A DNA stretch of 64,000 nt from JAVJUV01 sp040220415 (GTDB lineage: Bacteria; Pseudomonadota; Alphaproteobacteria; Rhodobacterales; Rhodobacteraceae). A program made the translations under genes and the position numbers. Every line of letters starts with the position of its first letter. Positions within the stretch are counted from its first letter, which is position 1. The stretch is from NCBI GenBank assembly GCA_040220415.1, contig JAVJUV010000089.1:62001-126000 (forward strand), given 5' to 3'. The notes under the pieces were generated by a model that did no database searches, had not been told where the DNA came from, and saw only the letters and a program-made list of their open reading frames with translations. Below, one piece after another: positions 1-8,046 of the stretch.

Positions 1-760
1 CATTGCCACCAAGTTCCATCGAGACTTTCTTGACTGTGTCCGCAGCGTCGCGGATCATCTGCTGACCGACACGGGTGGACCCGGTAAGCGATACCTTGCG
101 AACGGCCCGGGACGCCATGAGTGGGCCGTACGTGTTCGCGGTAGAGCCTATAACGAGACCGACGGTCCCGTCTGGCAGGTTGCCGGCCTTCAGGCAATCA
201 AAGAGGATCATCACGCTTCCGGGCGTCTGGCTGGAGGGTCTCACGATGACCGAGCAGCCTGCCGCAAGTGCCGGCGCGACCTTGCGCGCCGCCAGAACCG
301 CCGGAAAGTTCCAGGCGGTGAAGGCGGCGGCGACCCCGACCGGTTCGTGGTGGATCTCGAACCGACCTCCGGGCGCGCGGCTTTCGACGATGCGACCGTA
401 TATGCGACGGGCTTCTTCCGCGTGCCAGCGAAACTGGTCAGTGGAGAGCACCCATTCGCGCTGAGACTGGGCCAGCGGACGGCCTGTTTCAGTCGAGATG
501 ATGCGGGCCGCCTTATCTGCGCAGGCCGACATGGCGTCGGCGATCCGGTGAAGCGCATCAGCGCGGTCGAAGGCGGGCATCCTGCGCCAGGATTCAAGCC
601 CCTTTTCAGCGGCTGCAATGGCCGCTTCTGTGTCGGCAACGCTTGCCTGCGGAGCGATACCGATGGCCTGTTCCGTAACCGGGCTCAGGATCTCGGCAGT
701 CACACCGTCCGATGCCATTTGCCAGGATCCATTGATGAATAGGCCGTATTCGTCGTACAT
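1..760 (-). CDS. NAD(P)-dependent aldehyde dehydrogenase, 3' end outside window
   Basis: The frame is open from the ATG at 760 down to the window edge, giving the N-terminal 253 residues of an aldehyde dehydrogenase. Visible landmarks are FTAWNFP, the cofactor motif GSTRVGQQM and the general-base glutamate in MELGGN; the catalytic Cys lies outside. The stretch TGRPLAQSQ followed by WHAEEARRIYGRI resembles succinate-semialdehyde or 2-oxoglutarate-semialdehyde dehydrogenases (GabD type) more than the CoA-acylating MmsA/IolA type. In the usual cofactor-binding VKPAE-type motif this protein reads IVRPSSQTP, with Arg instead of Lys. It diverges from iolD across a shared 184-bp control region, so a role in the same sugar or inositol catabolism is possible. 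Substrate assignment is inference. Confidence 0.9.
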   Translation of the reverse strand, partial: MYDEYGLFINGSWQMASDGVTAEILSPVTEQAIGIAPQASVADTEAAIAAAEKGLESWRRMPAFDRADALHRIADAMSACADKAARIISTETGRPLAQSQREWVLSTDQFRWHAEEARRIYGRIVESRAPGGRFEIHHEPVGVAAAFTAWNFPAVLAARKVAPALAAGCSVIVRPSSQTPGSVMILFDCLKAGNLPDGTVGLVIGSTANTYGPLMASRAVRKVSLTGSTRVGQQMIRDAADTVKKVSMELGGN

Positions 761-944
761 GTTTTTCCCCGAAAATTGTTTGCGCGTCCATTTGGCAACT
801 TTCTCAGGACGCTTTGCAGCCGATGCATGCACTAGTCCAGCGGCATCGTGGATGAATTGTTTTGTGCAGCCTCCTCTTAACCGCAATAATCGTTGCAACA
901 TCCGATGAGTGTCAATAAACAATCTGGAACACAAGGGAGGATTC
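761..944. promoter_or_regulatory. Divergent control region between aldehyde dehydrogenase and iolD
   Basis: This 184-bp spacer separates two divergent genes and must hold both promoters. Positions 883-896 contain GCAA-N6-TTGC, an imperfect LacI/PurR-family style dyad, about 50 bp upstream of the iolD start. The iolD ribosome binding site (GGGAGG, 935-940) decides the ATG at 945 over the upstream GTG at 909. No regulator gene is adjacent, so the operator is only a candidate. Confidence 0.4.
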
Positions 945-2807
945 ATGATGTCCCAGGGAACCCAGCGCCTGACGATGGCACAAGCCGTGGTGCGCTACCT
1001 TTGCAACCAGTTCACCGAGATTGACGGCGAACGTGTACCGCTGTTCGCCGGCGTATTCGCCATTTTCGGGCATGGGAACGTCACCTGTCTTTCCGAAGCA
1101 CTGGAGGCCGTGCAGGATCAGCTTCCGACGTGGCGCGGTCAGAATGAACAGTCAATGGCGTTGGCGGCCATCGGCTTCGCAAAAGCGAAGCGCAGGCGGC
1201 AGATTATGGTGGCAACATCTTCCATTGGGCCCGGGGCTCTGAACATGGTGACTGCTGCAGGTGTGGCGCATGCAAACCGTTTGCCGGTTCTGCTGATCTC
1301 GGGCGATACCTTTACCAACCGTTTGCCCGACCCTGTGCTGCAACAAGTGGAACACTACGGGAATCCGACGATCACGGTGAACGATTCCTTCAAGGCTGTG
1401 TCGCGCTATTGGGACCGGATCATGCATCCGGCTCAGATTATTGCCAGCTTTCCGCAGGCGATTGCAGCAATGCTTGATCCGGCCGACTGCGGTCCGGCTT
1501 TCATTGCGCTGCCACAAGATACACAGGAACTGGCCTTCGACTATCCCGACGCCTTCTTCGAGCCGAAGGTCTGGCGCATTCCGCGTCCGCGTCCGGACCG
1601 TCGCGTGGTGGAAGAGGCTGCCGAGGTGCTGATGACGGCCAAGAAACCGCTGATCATCTCTGGTGGCGGAGTACGCTATTCGGGTGCCGAGGACGCTGTT
1701 GCGGCCTTTGCCAAGAAGCGCGGCATTCCGGTGGTCGAAACCATTGCCGGCAAGGGGGCGCTCACGCATAATCACCCTGTTCATGCGGGTCCCATCGGGA
1801 TCATCGGGTCGACCAGCGCCAACGCGTTGGCCGAGGAAGCAGATGTCGTGTTGGCGATCGGAACGCGGTTGCAGGACTTTACCACAGGTTCCTGGACCGC
1901 TTTTTCACGAGACGCGAAATTCATCTCGATCAATGCTGCTCGCTGGGATGCCACCAAGCACCGTGCAGTGGCCGTGGTGGCCGACGCGCTGGAAGGTGTT
2001 GACGAACTTGACGCCGCGTTGGGCGACTGGTCGGTCGCGGCGGCGCACATGGAGAGCGCCAGGGCGATGTTCGCGGAATGGAACAGGTTGCTGGACGAAC
2101 ATCAGGCCCCCACGAACGCGCCGGTTCCAACCTATGCACAGGTGGTCGCCAAGGTGAACGAAGCGGCTGGCGAGAACGACCACATGCTGACCGCCGCGGG
2201 CGGTCTGCCGGGCGAGGTTGCCAAGGGTTGGAGGGTTAAGAACCCCAACACCTTCGACCTGGAATTCGGGTTCTCGTGCATGGGCTACGAAGTGGCCGGA
2301 GGCTGGGGCAACGCGATGGCCTCGAATGGTGAGCGCGAGGTCTTCGTCATGGTCGGCGACGGGTCGTACATGATGATGAATTCCGACATCTATTCGTCGG
2401 TTCTGACCGGCCATAAGATGATCGTCATCATCTGCGACAACGGCGGATACGCGGTTATAAGCCGTTTGCAGCAGTTCAAGGGAACCCCCGGTTTCAACAA
2501 CTTGCTGAAGGATTGCCGAGTGAAGGGCGAGGGTGAACCGCTGCACGTCAACTTCGCTGAACACGCCCGGTCGATGGGTGCCGAAGGGCGCCACTGCGAA
2601 AGCCTGGCCGATCTCGAGGCGGCGATCGAATGGGCGAAATCGAACGATAAAACCACCGTCTTGTCGATCGTCACGGATGCCTATAGCTGGGTGCCCGGAG
2701 ATGCCGACTGGGATGTGGGCGTGCCTGAGATCTCGAACCGCGACACGGTGAAGGAAGCGCGCGCGCACCAGGAGGAAATCCGCAAGAAACAGCGCGTCGG
2801 AGTGTAA
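945..2807 (+). CDS. iolD: 3D-(3,5/4)-trihydroxycyclohexane-1,2-dione acylhydrolase
   Basis: This is a 620-residue thiamine-diphosphate enzyme that opens the ring of the diketo intermediate of myo-inositol catabolism to 5-deoxy-glucuronate. The length fits IolD. The ThDP-activating Glu sits in RGQNEQS (about residue 68), followed by a central nucleotide-like domain and a C-terminal pyrophosphate domain. The Mg-ThDP motif runs from GDG (471-473) to Asn479, followed by CDNGGYAV. The acetolactate-synthase-like fold is clear, and the early CNQFTEIDGERVPLFAGVF segment is typical of IolD. The start follows GGGAGG; an in-frame GTG at 909 lacks such a site. The next gene, iolE, begins 4 nt after the stop, so the two form an operon. 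Other iol genes are not in the window. Confidence 0.93.
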   Translation: MMSQGTQRLTMAQAVVRYLCNQFTEIDGERVPLFAGVFAIFGHGNVTCLSEALEAVQDQLPTWRGQNEQSMALAAIGFAKAKRRRQIMVATSSIGPGALNMVTAAGVAHANRLPVLLISGDTFTNRLPDPVLQQVEHYGNPTITVNDSFKAVSRYWDRIMHPAQIIASFPQAIAAMLDPADCGPAFIALPQDTQELAFDYPDAFFEPKVWRIPRPRPDRRVVEEAAEVLMTAKKPLIISGGGVRYSGAEDAVAAFAKKRGIPVVETIAGKGALTHNHPVHAGPIGIIGSTSANALAEEADVVLAIGTRLQDFTTGSWTAFSRDAKFISINAARWDATKHRAVAVVADALEGVDELDAALGDWSVAAAHMESARAMFAEWNRLLDEHQAPTNAPVPTYAQVVAKVNEAAGENDHMLTAAGGLPGEVAKGWRVKNPNTFDLEFGFSCMGYEVAGGWGNAMASNGEREVFVMVGDGSYMMMNSDIYSSVLTGHKMIVIICDNGGYAVISRLQQFKGTPGFNNLLKDCRVKGEGEPLHVNFAEHARSMGAEGRHCESLADLEAAIEWAKSNDKTTVLSIVTDAYSWVPGDADWDVGVPEISNRDTVKEARAHQEEIRKKQRVGV

Positions 2808-2811
2808 CGCA

Positions 2812-3705
2812 ATGAAAGCCAAACTTGGCATGTCGCCCATCGCGTGGTGGAACGACGACCTTCCCGAACTGTCGGACGATGTCAGCCTTGAGGAATGCCT
2901 GCGCCAGTCGCGCAGTGTCGGCTTCACGGGCATGGAACTTGGCCGGCGGTTCCCCTCGGACCCCGACGAGATGCTGCCGATCCTGAGAGCGGCAGATGTC
3001 ACTCTGTGCGGCGGATGGTTCTCGGGCACATTGTCCTGCGAGGACATGGAGGCCAACAAGGAACGCATCCAGCCGATGATCGAACTGTTCAAGGCAGTGG
3101 ACGCGCCCTGCATCGTCTACGGCGAGACGGGTCAGTCAATCCAGGGCGATCGGAACATGCCTTTGAATCGAAAGGCCGTTCTGACTGACGACGAAATGAA
3201 GGCCTATGGCCGGAAGGTGTCCGAGTTCGGTGAATGGGCCGCCGATCAGGGGATGCCGCTGAGCTTTCATCACCACATGGCGACAGTGGTTCAGTACGAG
3301 CACGAACTGGACGCCTTCATGGCCAATTCAAGTATCCCCCTGCTTCTGGATGCAGGCCACCTGGCTTTCGCGGGCGGCGATCCGTTGCGGGTGATCGACA
3401 AGTATCACGACCGCATCACACACGTGCATACAAAGGATATCCGGCAGGATGTGGTCGATGCCCTGGACTGGTCGAAGGACAGTTTCCTGGACGCGGTCAT
3501 CAAGGGGGCGTTCACCGTTCCGGGTGACGGATCTCTGGACTTCGAGGCCATCGTCCAGAGACTCGCGGACCATGGCTACGAGGGCTGGTTCGTCGTTGAA
3601 GCCGAGCAGGATCCGACGAAGGCGCCGCCTATGAGAATGGCAGAGATTGGCCATGCCGAGTTGATGCGGGTCATGACCAAGGCCGGCTACGAAGTCGTCG
3701 CCTGA
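2812..3705 (+). CDS. iolE: Myo-inosose-2 dehydratase
   Basis: This 297-residue TIM-barrel protein of the xylose-isomerase-like (AP_endonuc_2) family has the usual IolE length. IolE removes water from scyllo-inosose to give the diketone that IolD hydrolyses, so the two neighbours catalyse successive steps. The N-terminus KLGMSPIAWWNDDLPEL and the segments SFHHHMATVVQ, LLLDAGHLAFAGGDP, HVHTKDI and GWFVVEAEQDP are characteristic. The His, Asp and Glu residues in those strands are the expected divalent-metal ligands. It is translated 4 nt behind iolD with no room for a separate promoter. The assignment is strong; the exact inosose isomer used is inferred from the family. Confidence 0.92.
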   Translation: MKAKLGMSPIAWWNDDLPELSDDVSLEECLRQSRSVGFTGMELGRRFPSDPDEMLPILRAADVTLCGGWFSGTLSCEDMEANKERIQPMIELFKAVDAPCIVYGETGQSIQGDRNMPLNRKAVLTDDEMKAYGRKVSEFGEWAADQGMPLSFHHHMATVVQYEHELDAFMANSSIPLLLDAGHLAFAGGDPLRVIDKYHDRITHVHTKDIRQDVVDALDWSKDSFLDAVIKGAFTVPGDGSLDFEAIVQRLADHGYEGWFVVEAEQDPTKAPPMRMAEIGHAELMRVMTKAGYEVVA

Positions 3706-3805
3706 ACCGCGCGGTGAACGAAATCTGACGCAAGAGATCGGTTGCTGGTCGAGATCCGCAACCGTTTCTGCGTTAACCATCTGAAATATAGTGAGAAACA
3801 GGTTT

Positions 3806-3849
3806 CGGTATCACGTCGGTATTACGTCGGTATCGCGTCGGTACTTGTC
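3806..3849. repeat. Four tandem 11-bp repeats upstream of the acyl-CoA ligase
   Basis: Consensus CGGTATCACGT occurs head to tail at 3806-3816, 3817-3827, 3828-3838 and (degenerate) 3839-3849. The 11-bp period is close to one helical turn, so all copies face one side of the DNA. It lies in the 268-bp gap between iolE and the ligase gene, 125-168 bp upstream of its start. A regulator-binding array is one reading; a slippage-prone microrepeat is another. Confidence 0.6.
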
Positions 3850-3973
3850 CTGAATTCCTGCGTTTTGCGGCTCATCGTTAAGGCGGCGTGCGAAGGATCT
3901 CGTTGTCGCATCCGGAAAAATTGCCAATGGCGCGCCAAGCGGCTAAGTGGCCTCTGGGATTAGGGAGGACGAC

Positions 3974-5491
3974 ATGGCGGTGACTATTGCAGAACTGATC
4001 CGGGACCATCCGAACGACGCGCCGGCTTTCGGGGCACCAGGTCGCGATTGGATGTCCTACGGGGCCCTGAGGACTTTGTCCTCGGATGTTCGCGCCGCGC
4101 TTGGCGGTTTCGGGATCGGACGCGGCGACAGGGTGGCGATTGTCTTGCCGAACGGGCCGGAGATGGCTTCTGCCTTCGTGACCATTGCCCAGGCGGCAGT
4201 AACGGCGCCACTGAACCCTGCTTATCGTGAGGACGAATTCGCCTTCTATCTCGAAGACCTGAAAGCCAAAGCCATTGTTGTGGCCGAGGACTATGACGGG
4301 CCCGCGCTGGCCGCGGCCGAGAGGTTCGGGCTTACGGTGCTGCGTCTTTGGGTAGAGGAGGGTGCGCCCGCCGGAGCATTCCGTCTTAGTGGACCTGCCG
4401 GCAAGGCGCCGGACGGTGAACCCGCCTCTGATGACATCGCGTTGATCCTGCATACCTCGGGCACCACGTCGCGGCCGAAGATCGTGCCGCTGTTGCAGTC
4501 GAACGTCGCGGCGTCGGCGCGTCACATCCGTACCTCGCTTGAGTTGTCACCGGCGGATCGCTGTCTGAACGTGATGCCGCTGTTCCATATTCACGGGCTG
4601 GTTGCTGCTGTTTCGGCCTCGCTGGCGTCGGGCGCCTCGATCTGGTGCGCGCCCGGTTTCGATGCGCTGCGTTTCTTCGGCTGGATGAGCGACGCGCGGC
4701 CGACATGGTACACGGCGGTACCGACGATGCATCAGGCTATCCTTTCGCGTGCCGGGCGGAACGCCGAGGTGATCGGTACCAACCCGCTGAGATTCATCCG
4801 CTCGTCTTCGGCGTCGCTTCCGCCGCAGGTGTTCCAGGCACTGGCCGAGACTTTTGGCGCGCCGGTGATCGAAAGCTATGGCATGACAGAAGCTGCGCAC
4901 CAGATGTGCAGCAATCCCCTTCCGCCGCGAGCCCAGAAGGCAGGGTCGGTGGGAGTGGCGGCCGGACCCGAGGTGCGGGTCGCGCATGAGGTCGAGGATC
5001 GACTTGCAGAAGGCGTGGGCGAGGTTGTGATTTCGGGGCCGAACGTAACTCCGGGCTACGAGGGCAACCCTGACGCAAATGCCAAGAGCTTCTTCGAGGC
5101 CGACGGCAAGCGCTGGTTCCGTACCGGAGACCAGGGGGCCTTCGACCACGAGGGTTATCTTCGGCTGACGGGACGGCTGAAGGAGATCATCAACCGCGGT
5201 GGCGAGAAGATCAGCCCGCTGGAGGTGGACGAAGTGCTGATGGATCACCCGGCCATAGCGCAGTGCGTGGCCTTTGCCATTCCGCATCCCAAACTGGGCG
5301 AGGAAGTCGGGGCAGCGGTGGTTCTGCGTGACGGGGCGGAGGCCAGCGAGCAAGAGATCCGCGGGTTTGCATCAGAAAGAATGGCGGATTTCAAAGTGCC
5401 GCGGAAAATCGTGATCCTTGACGAGATCCCGAAAGGCGCCACGGGCAAGATGCAGCGGATCGGCATGGCCGGCAAGTTGGGGCTGGCTTGA
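3974..5491 (+). CDS. Acyl-CoA synthetase, AAE3/Pcs60 (oxalyl-CoA synthetase)-like
   Basis: This 505-residue ANL-superfamily enzyme activates a carboxylic acid to an acyl-adenylate and then to the CoA thioester. The phosphate-binding P-loop TSGTTSRPK begins at about residue 161. SYGMTEAAHQM (about 301) supplies the adenylate site, RTGDQG and GRLKEIINRGGEKISP form the hinge, and the catalytic Lys is in KGATGKMQR near the C-terminus. The NVMPLFHIHGL segment is the signature of the AAE3/Pcs60 branch, which includes plant and yeast oxalyl-CoA synthetases, so oxalate is a plausible but unproven substrate. The start at 3974 is preceded by AGGGAGG. A CoxG-like gene follows 64 bp downstream on the same strand. 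Confidence 0.85.
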   Translation: MAVTIAELIRDHPNDAPAFGAPGRDWMSYGALRTLSSDVRAALGGFGIGRGDRVAIVLPNGPEMASAFVTIAQAAVTAPLNPAYREDEFAFYLEDLKAKAIVVAEDYDGPALAAAERFGLTVLRLWVEEGAPAGAFRLSGPAGKAPDGEPASDDIALILHTSGTTSRPKIVPLLQSNVAASARHIRTSLELSPADRCLNVMPLFHIHGLVAAVSASLASGASIWCAPGFDALRFFGWMSDARPTWYTAVPTMHQAILSRAGRNAEVIGTNPLRFIRSSSASLPPQVFQALAETFGAPVIESYGMTEAAHQMCSNPLPPRAQKAGSVGVAAGPEVRVAHEVEDRLAEGVGEVVISGPNVTPGYEGNPDANAKSFFEADGKRWFRTGDQGAFDHEGYLRLTGRLKEIINRGGEKISPLEVDEVLMDHPAIAQCVAFAIPHPKLGEEVGAAVVLRDGAEASEQEIRGFASERMADFKVPRKIVILDEIPKGATGKMQRIGMAGKLGLA

Positions 5492-5555
5492 GCACCGCTT
5501 GACTTTGGTCGGGCTGAGCATCCATCTGACGTGAACAGTTTTCCGGAGACCCAAT

Positions 5556-6005
5556 ATGGACCTGAGTGACGAGATCCTGATCCCCGCGCCGCGTGACAAG
5601 GTCTATGCCGCGCTGAACGATACCGAGGTGCTGAAGGATTGCATCCCGGGGTGCGAGGAGCTGGAGAGGACCAGCGACAATGAACTGACCGCCAAGGTCG
5701 TGCTGAAGGTGGGGCCGGTGAAGGCCAAGTTTTCCGGCGACGTCACGCTTGATCCGACAGGGGCGCCCGACCATTTCTCGCTTTCGGGCAAGGGGAATGG
5801 CGGCGCTGCGGGATTTGCCAAGGGTGGTGCGGACGTGATGCTTGAGGACCGGGGAGACGAGACGCTTCTGAAGTACGATGCGAAGGCCGATATCGGCGGA
5901 AAGCTGGCGCAGCTTGGCAATCGCCTGGTTCAATCGACATCCAAGAAACTGGCAGCGCAGTTCTTCGAGAAGTTCCGCGACCGTGTCGCGAATTACGACG
6001 CCTAG
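5556..6005 (+). CDS. CoxG-like SRPBCC protein (carbon monoxide dehydrogenase subunit G family)
   Basis: This 149-residue protein of the SRPBCC/START-like superfamily begins MDLSDEILIPAPRDKVYAAL, and contains KDCIPGCEELER and KVGPVKAKFSGDV, all typical of the CoxG family. CoxG proteins are thought to bind hydrophobic ligands; CoxG of Oligotropha anchors CO dehydrogenase to the membrane, and mycobacterial CoxG binds menaquinone. The usual longer C-terminal extension is absent here. No coxL, coxM or coxS gene is visible, so this copy is separated from a molybdenum hydroxylase. It is probably co-transcribed with the upstream ligase. Its stop overlaps the convergent gene by 4 bp. Confidence 0.8.
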   Translation: MDLSDEILIPAPRDKVYAALNDTEVLKDCIPGCEELERTSDNELTAKVVLKVGPVKAKFSGDVTLDPTGAPDHFSLSGKGNGGAAGFAKGGADVMLEDRGDETLLKYDAKADIGGKLAQLGNRLVQSTSKKLAAQFFEKFRDRVANYDA

Positions 6006-6217
6006 GCCCGTGTTTGTCGCGTTTGTACTTTTTCGGCCCTGGAGTCGCGTACTGCGGGTTCGATCGCTGAAGCCGTAACGATCAACAGCAACGTGATGAA
6101 GCCGACGATGGAATAGGCCGCAAAACACTGCCAGAGATCCAGTCCGTTGAGCACGCTCACAAGGACCGATCCCAATAACGCGACTGGTAGGCTTAGCGCC
6201 ACTGCTCCGATAGCCAT
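6002..6217 (-). CDS. Small two-helix membrane protein
   Basis: I do not recognise this 71-residue protein. Two hydrophobic helices are evident, roughly residues 3-22 and 32-53, followed by a charged tail. The start at 6217 is chosen because GGGGAGAGG lies 3 nt upstream; an upstream in-frame ATG at 6268 lacks such a site. The gene is convergent with the CoxG-like gene (4-bp overlap) and 100 bp downstream of the creatininase-family stop, with which it could be co-transcribed as the tail of the minus-strand array. Confidence 0.55.
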   Translation of the reverse strand: MAIGAVALSLPVALLGSVLVSVLNGLDLWQCFAAYSIVGFITLLLIVTASAIEPAVRDSRAEKVQTRQTRA

Positions 6218-6317
6218 AATCCTCTCCCCAAGGGTCGTTGCCCTTGCCGACGGTTTATTCCGCCGCACTCATAGCACTTGCGAATAAACATCAAGTCAAC
6301 GTGCGATTGAAATAGTC

Positions 6318-7112
6318 TTACGTATAGTGCGCCGAAATTGGCTGAAGATCGCCGATCCCGCGGTCGCGGACGAATCGGAGCAGATCGATGAAACCGGCCA
6401 CCTGGTGCTCGCAGGTGACCTTGCCTTTCGTGGCGGTTGCATGATGTGCTTCACCCACTGTGCCGTCGGCGCTGAGGTCGGTTGCGACCCAACCGTAGGA
6501 AAGTGGGCCTATCGGCGGGATTGTTGCGCTCTCTGCGGTGGAGGAGAAATCCCTTGCCCGGGACATGTCCACTGTTTCCGGGCGGAAGTGCAGCATCAAC
6601 GATGTTTCGCGGTCGCCGCCGTGGATGCCGAAGTTTATCTCGCGCTTGGAGTAGAGCCCCTCGGGAGCGCCGAACCCGCCCCATTGGCATTTGACCGCCA
6701 ACATGCCCGCCCGCACGCGCAGTTCGCGGCTGAGAATGGATACCAGGTCAAGATTGCCGCCGTGGCTGTTGACGATGACGATCTTGCGGACGCCTGCTCG
6801 GGCGACCGACAGGCCGATTTCGGTCCATGCGCGCAGCGCGGTTTCAGCGGTGAGTGTAAGCGTGCCCCTGGCGAAGAGGTGTTCGTTCGACTTGCCGACG
6901 GCCTGGACGGGCAGGATGCGGATATCGAGGTCGTCGGGACATTGGCGGCGCAACTCAGCCAGCATGCCTTCGGCGATCATTGTGTCGACTCCGACCGGCA
7001 GGTGCGGACCGTGCTGTTCGATCGCAGCAGTGGGCAGGACAGCGATGGTCTGTTCGGGGTCGATGTCGGCATATTCCGACGCGCGGTAGTCTGCCCAATC
7101 TAGACGTCTCAT
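6318..7112 (-). CDS. Creatininase-family metal-dependent amidohydrolase
   Basis: This 264-residue protein has the length and motifs of the creatininase/MftE family. EQHGPHLPVGVD (32-43) carries Glu, His and Asp metal ligands, and the family core continues with GKSNEH (73-78), NSHGGN (115-120) and HGGDRETS (164-171). Family members hydrolyse cyclic or linear amides, and some act in inositol or peptide maturation pathways. The gene overlaps the upstream oxygenase by 4 bp (ATGA) and closes the nine-gene minus-strand array. In that setting a ring-opening hydrolase of a heterocycle is the simplest idea. The inositol link (iolDE lie 2.6 kb away) is an alternative because some Thermotoga inositol pathways use a creatininase homologue. 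Confidence 0.85.
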   Translation of the reverse strand: MRRLDWADYRASEYADIDPEQTIAVLPTAAIEQHGPHLPVGVDTMIAEGMLAELRRQCPDDLDIRILPVQAVGKSNEHLFARGTLTLTAETALRAWTEIGLSVARAGVRKIVIVNSHGGNLDLVSILSRELRVRAGMLAVKCQWGGFGAPEGLYSKREINFGIHGGDRETSLMLHFRPETVDMSRARDFSSTAESATIPPIGPLSYGWVATDLSADGTVGEAHHATATKGKVTCEHQVAGFIDLLRFVRDRGIGDLQPISAHYT

Positions 7113-8032
7113 GCGGTCACCTTGTCCTTGTAGGTCGCGTCGAGACGCATCTTCAGATATTCCGCGCCGGTGACGGAGGGATACTTGGCGGCGCCGGTGC
7201 CGGGAAGGGCCTCGATCACGGCGTCGGGGTTCGGGTCGAGGAAGAAGGCCAGGCTGCGGCGCTGGCGCTTCGGAACGAGGACGCGGTGCGGGGTGGAAAC
7301 GTAGATGTCGTTGGTCCAGCGCATCAGGCAGTCGGCGATGTTTACGATGAAGGCTCCGGGGATGCCGGGCACGTCGATCCAGTCCTGTCCACGGGGCTTG
7401 AGTTGCAGGCCAGGTTCGCCGTCTCCCATCAGGATGGTGATGGACCCGTAGTCCGTGTGCTCGCCCGCGCCGATGGTGCCGGGCCTGGGATCACCAGCCG
7501 GGTAGTGGAGCATGCGGAGCGTGGCCAGCGGTTCGTCGAGGAATGGGTCGAAGTAGCTTTCGGGCAGGCCAAGGTCGAGTGCAATGGCGTGGTGCAGATC
7601 GATCCCAAGTTGGTGAACGGCTTCGAAATAGGTGAGCATCGTATCACGGAAGCCGGGGAGATCGGGCCAGTTGTTCGGGCCGCGAAAGGGCTGGCCCATG
7701 CGCGGGTCGTCATCGGCGAGTTCGAGGCCGATGTTGAAGGCTTCCTTGCGGTCGACCTGATCGGGCTTTGAATCGTCGAGATTCTCGGTGCCTTCGGCCG
7801 ACCAACCCCGGTTATTTCGGCTGAGCCTGATGTCCGAGGCGGCCTTGACCTCGGCCGGCAGGCCGAAGAAGGCGTCGGCGGCGGTGAAGGCGCCGTCGAT
7901 CAGGGATTGCGGGATGCCGTGGCCCGAGACGAGGAAGAAGCCGGTGTCGCGGCAGGCATGACCGAGGTCTTTCACGAAGCCGTCGCGATCCTTGCCGGAA
8001 GTGAAGCGGGACCAGTCGAGAACCGGTATCAT
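7109..8032 (-). CDS. Fe(II)/2-oxoglutarate-dependent oxygenase, isopenicillin-N-synthase-like
   Basis: This 307-residue double-stranded beta-helix dioxygenase has an N-terminal DIOX_N domain (VLDWSRF, FFLVSGHGIP) and a C-terminal 2OG-FeII_Oxy domain. The iron triad is complete: His192 and Asp194 in GEHTDYGSI and His249 in STPHRV. Arg258 and Ser260 form the RxS 2-oxoglutarate clamp, so it is probably a 2OG enzyme rather than a true isopenicillin N synthase. Bacterial relatives hydroxylate or demethylate small molecules. It overlaps the creatininase gene by ATGA and follows the flavodoxin-fold gene after 14 bp. This ties it to the catabolic array, where it may perform an oxidative demethylation or hydroxylation. 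Confidence 0.88.
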   Translation of the reverse strand: MIPVLDWSRFTSGKDRDGFVKDLGHACRDTGFFLVSGHGIPQSLIDGAFTAADAFFGLPAEVKAASDIRLSRNNRGWSAEGTENLDDSKPDQVDRKEAFNIGLELADDDPRMGQPFRGPNNWPDLPGFRDTMLTYFEAVHQLGIDLHHAIALDLGLPESYFDPFLDEPLATLRMLHYPAGDPRPGTIGAGEHTDYGSITILMGDGEPGLQLKPRGQDWIDVPGIPGAFIVNIADCLMRWTNDIYVSTPHRVLVPKRQRRSLAFFLDPNPDAVIEALPGTGAAKYPSVTGAEYLKMRLDATYKDKVTA

Positions 8033-8046
8033 GGGCGGGGTTCCTT

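Noticed and set aside
1905..3113. Long minus-strand open frame antisense to iolD and iolE
   Set aside because: It has no family resemblance, and high GC gives long antisense frames; iolD and iolE on the other strand are unmistakable.
3806..3849. Possible CRISPR array from tandem 11-bp repeats
   Set aside because: Units are too short and there are no spacers between them.
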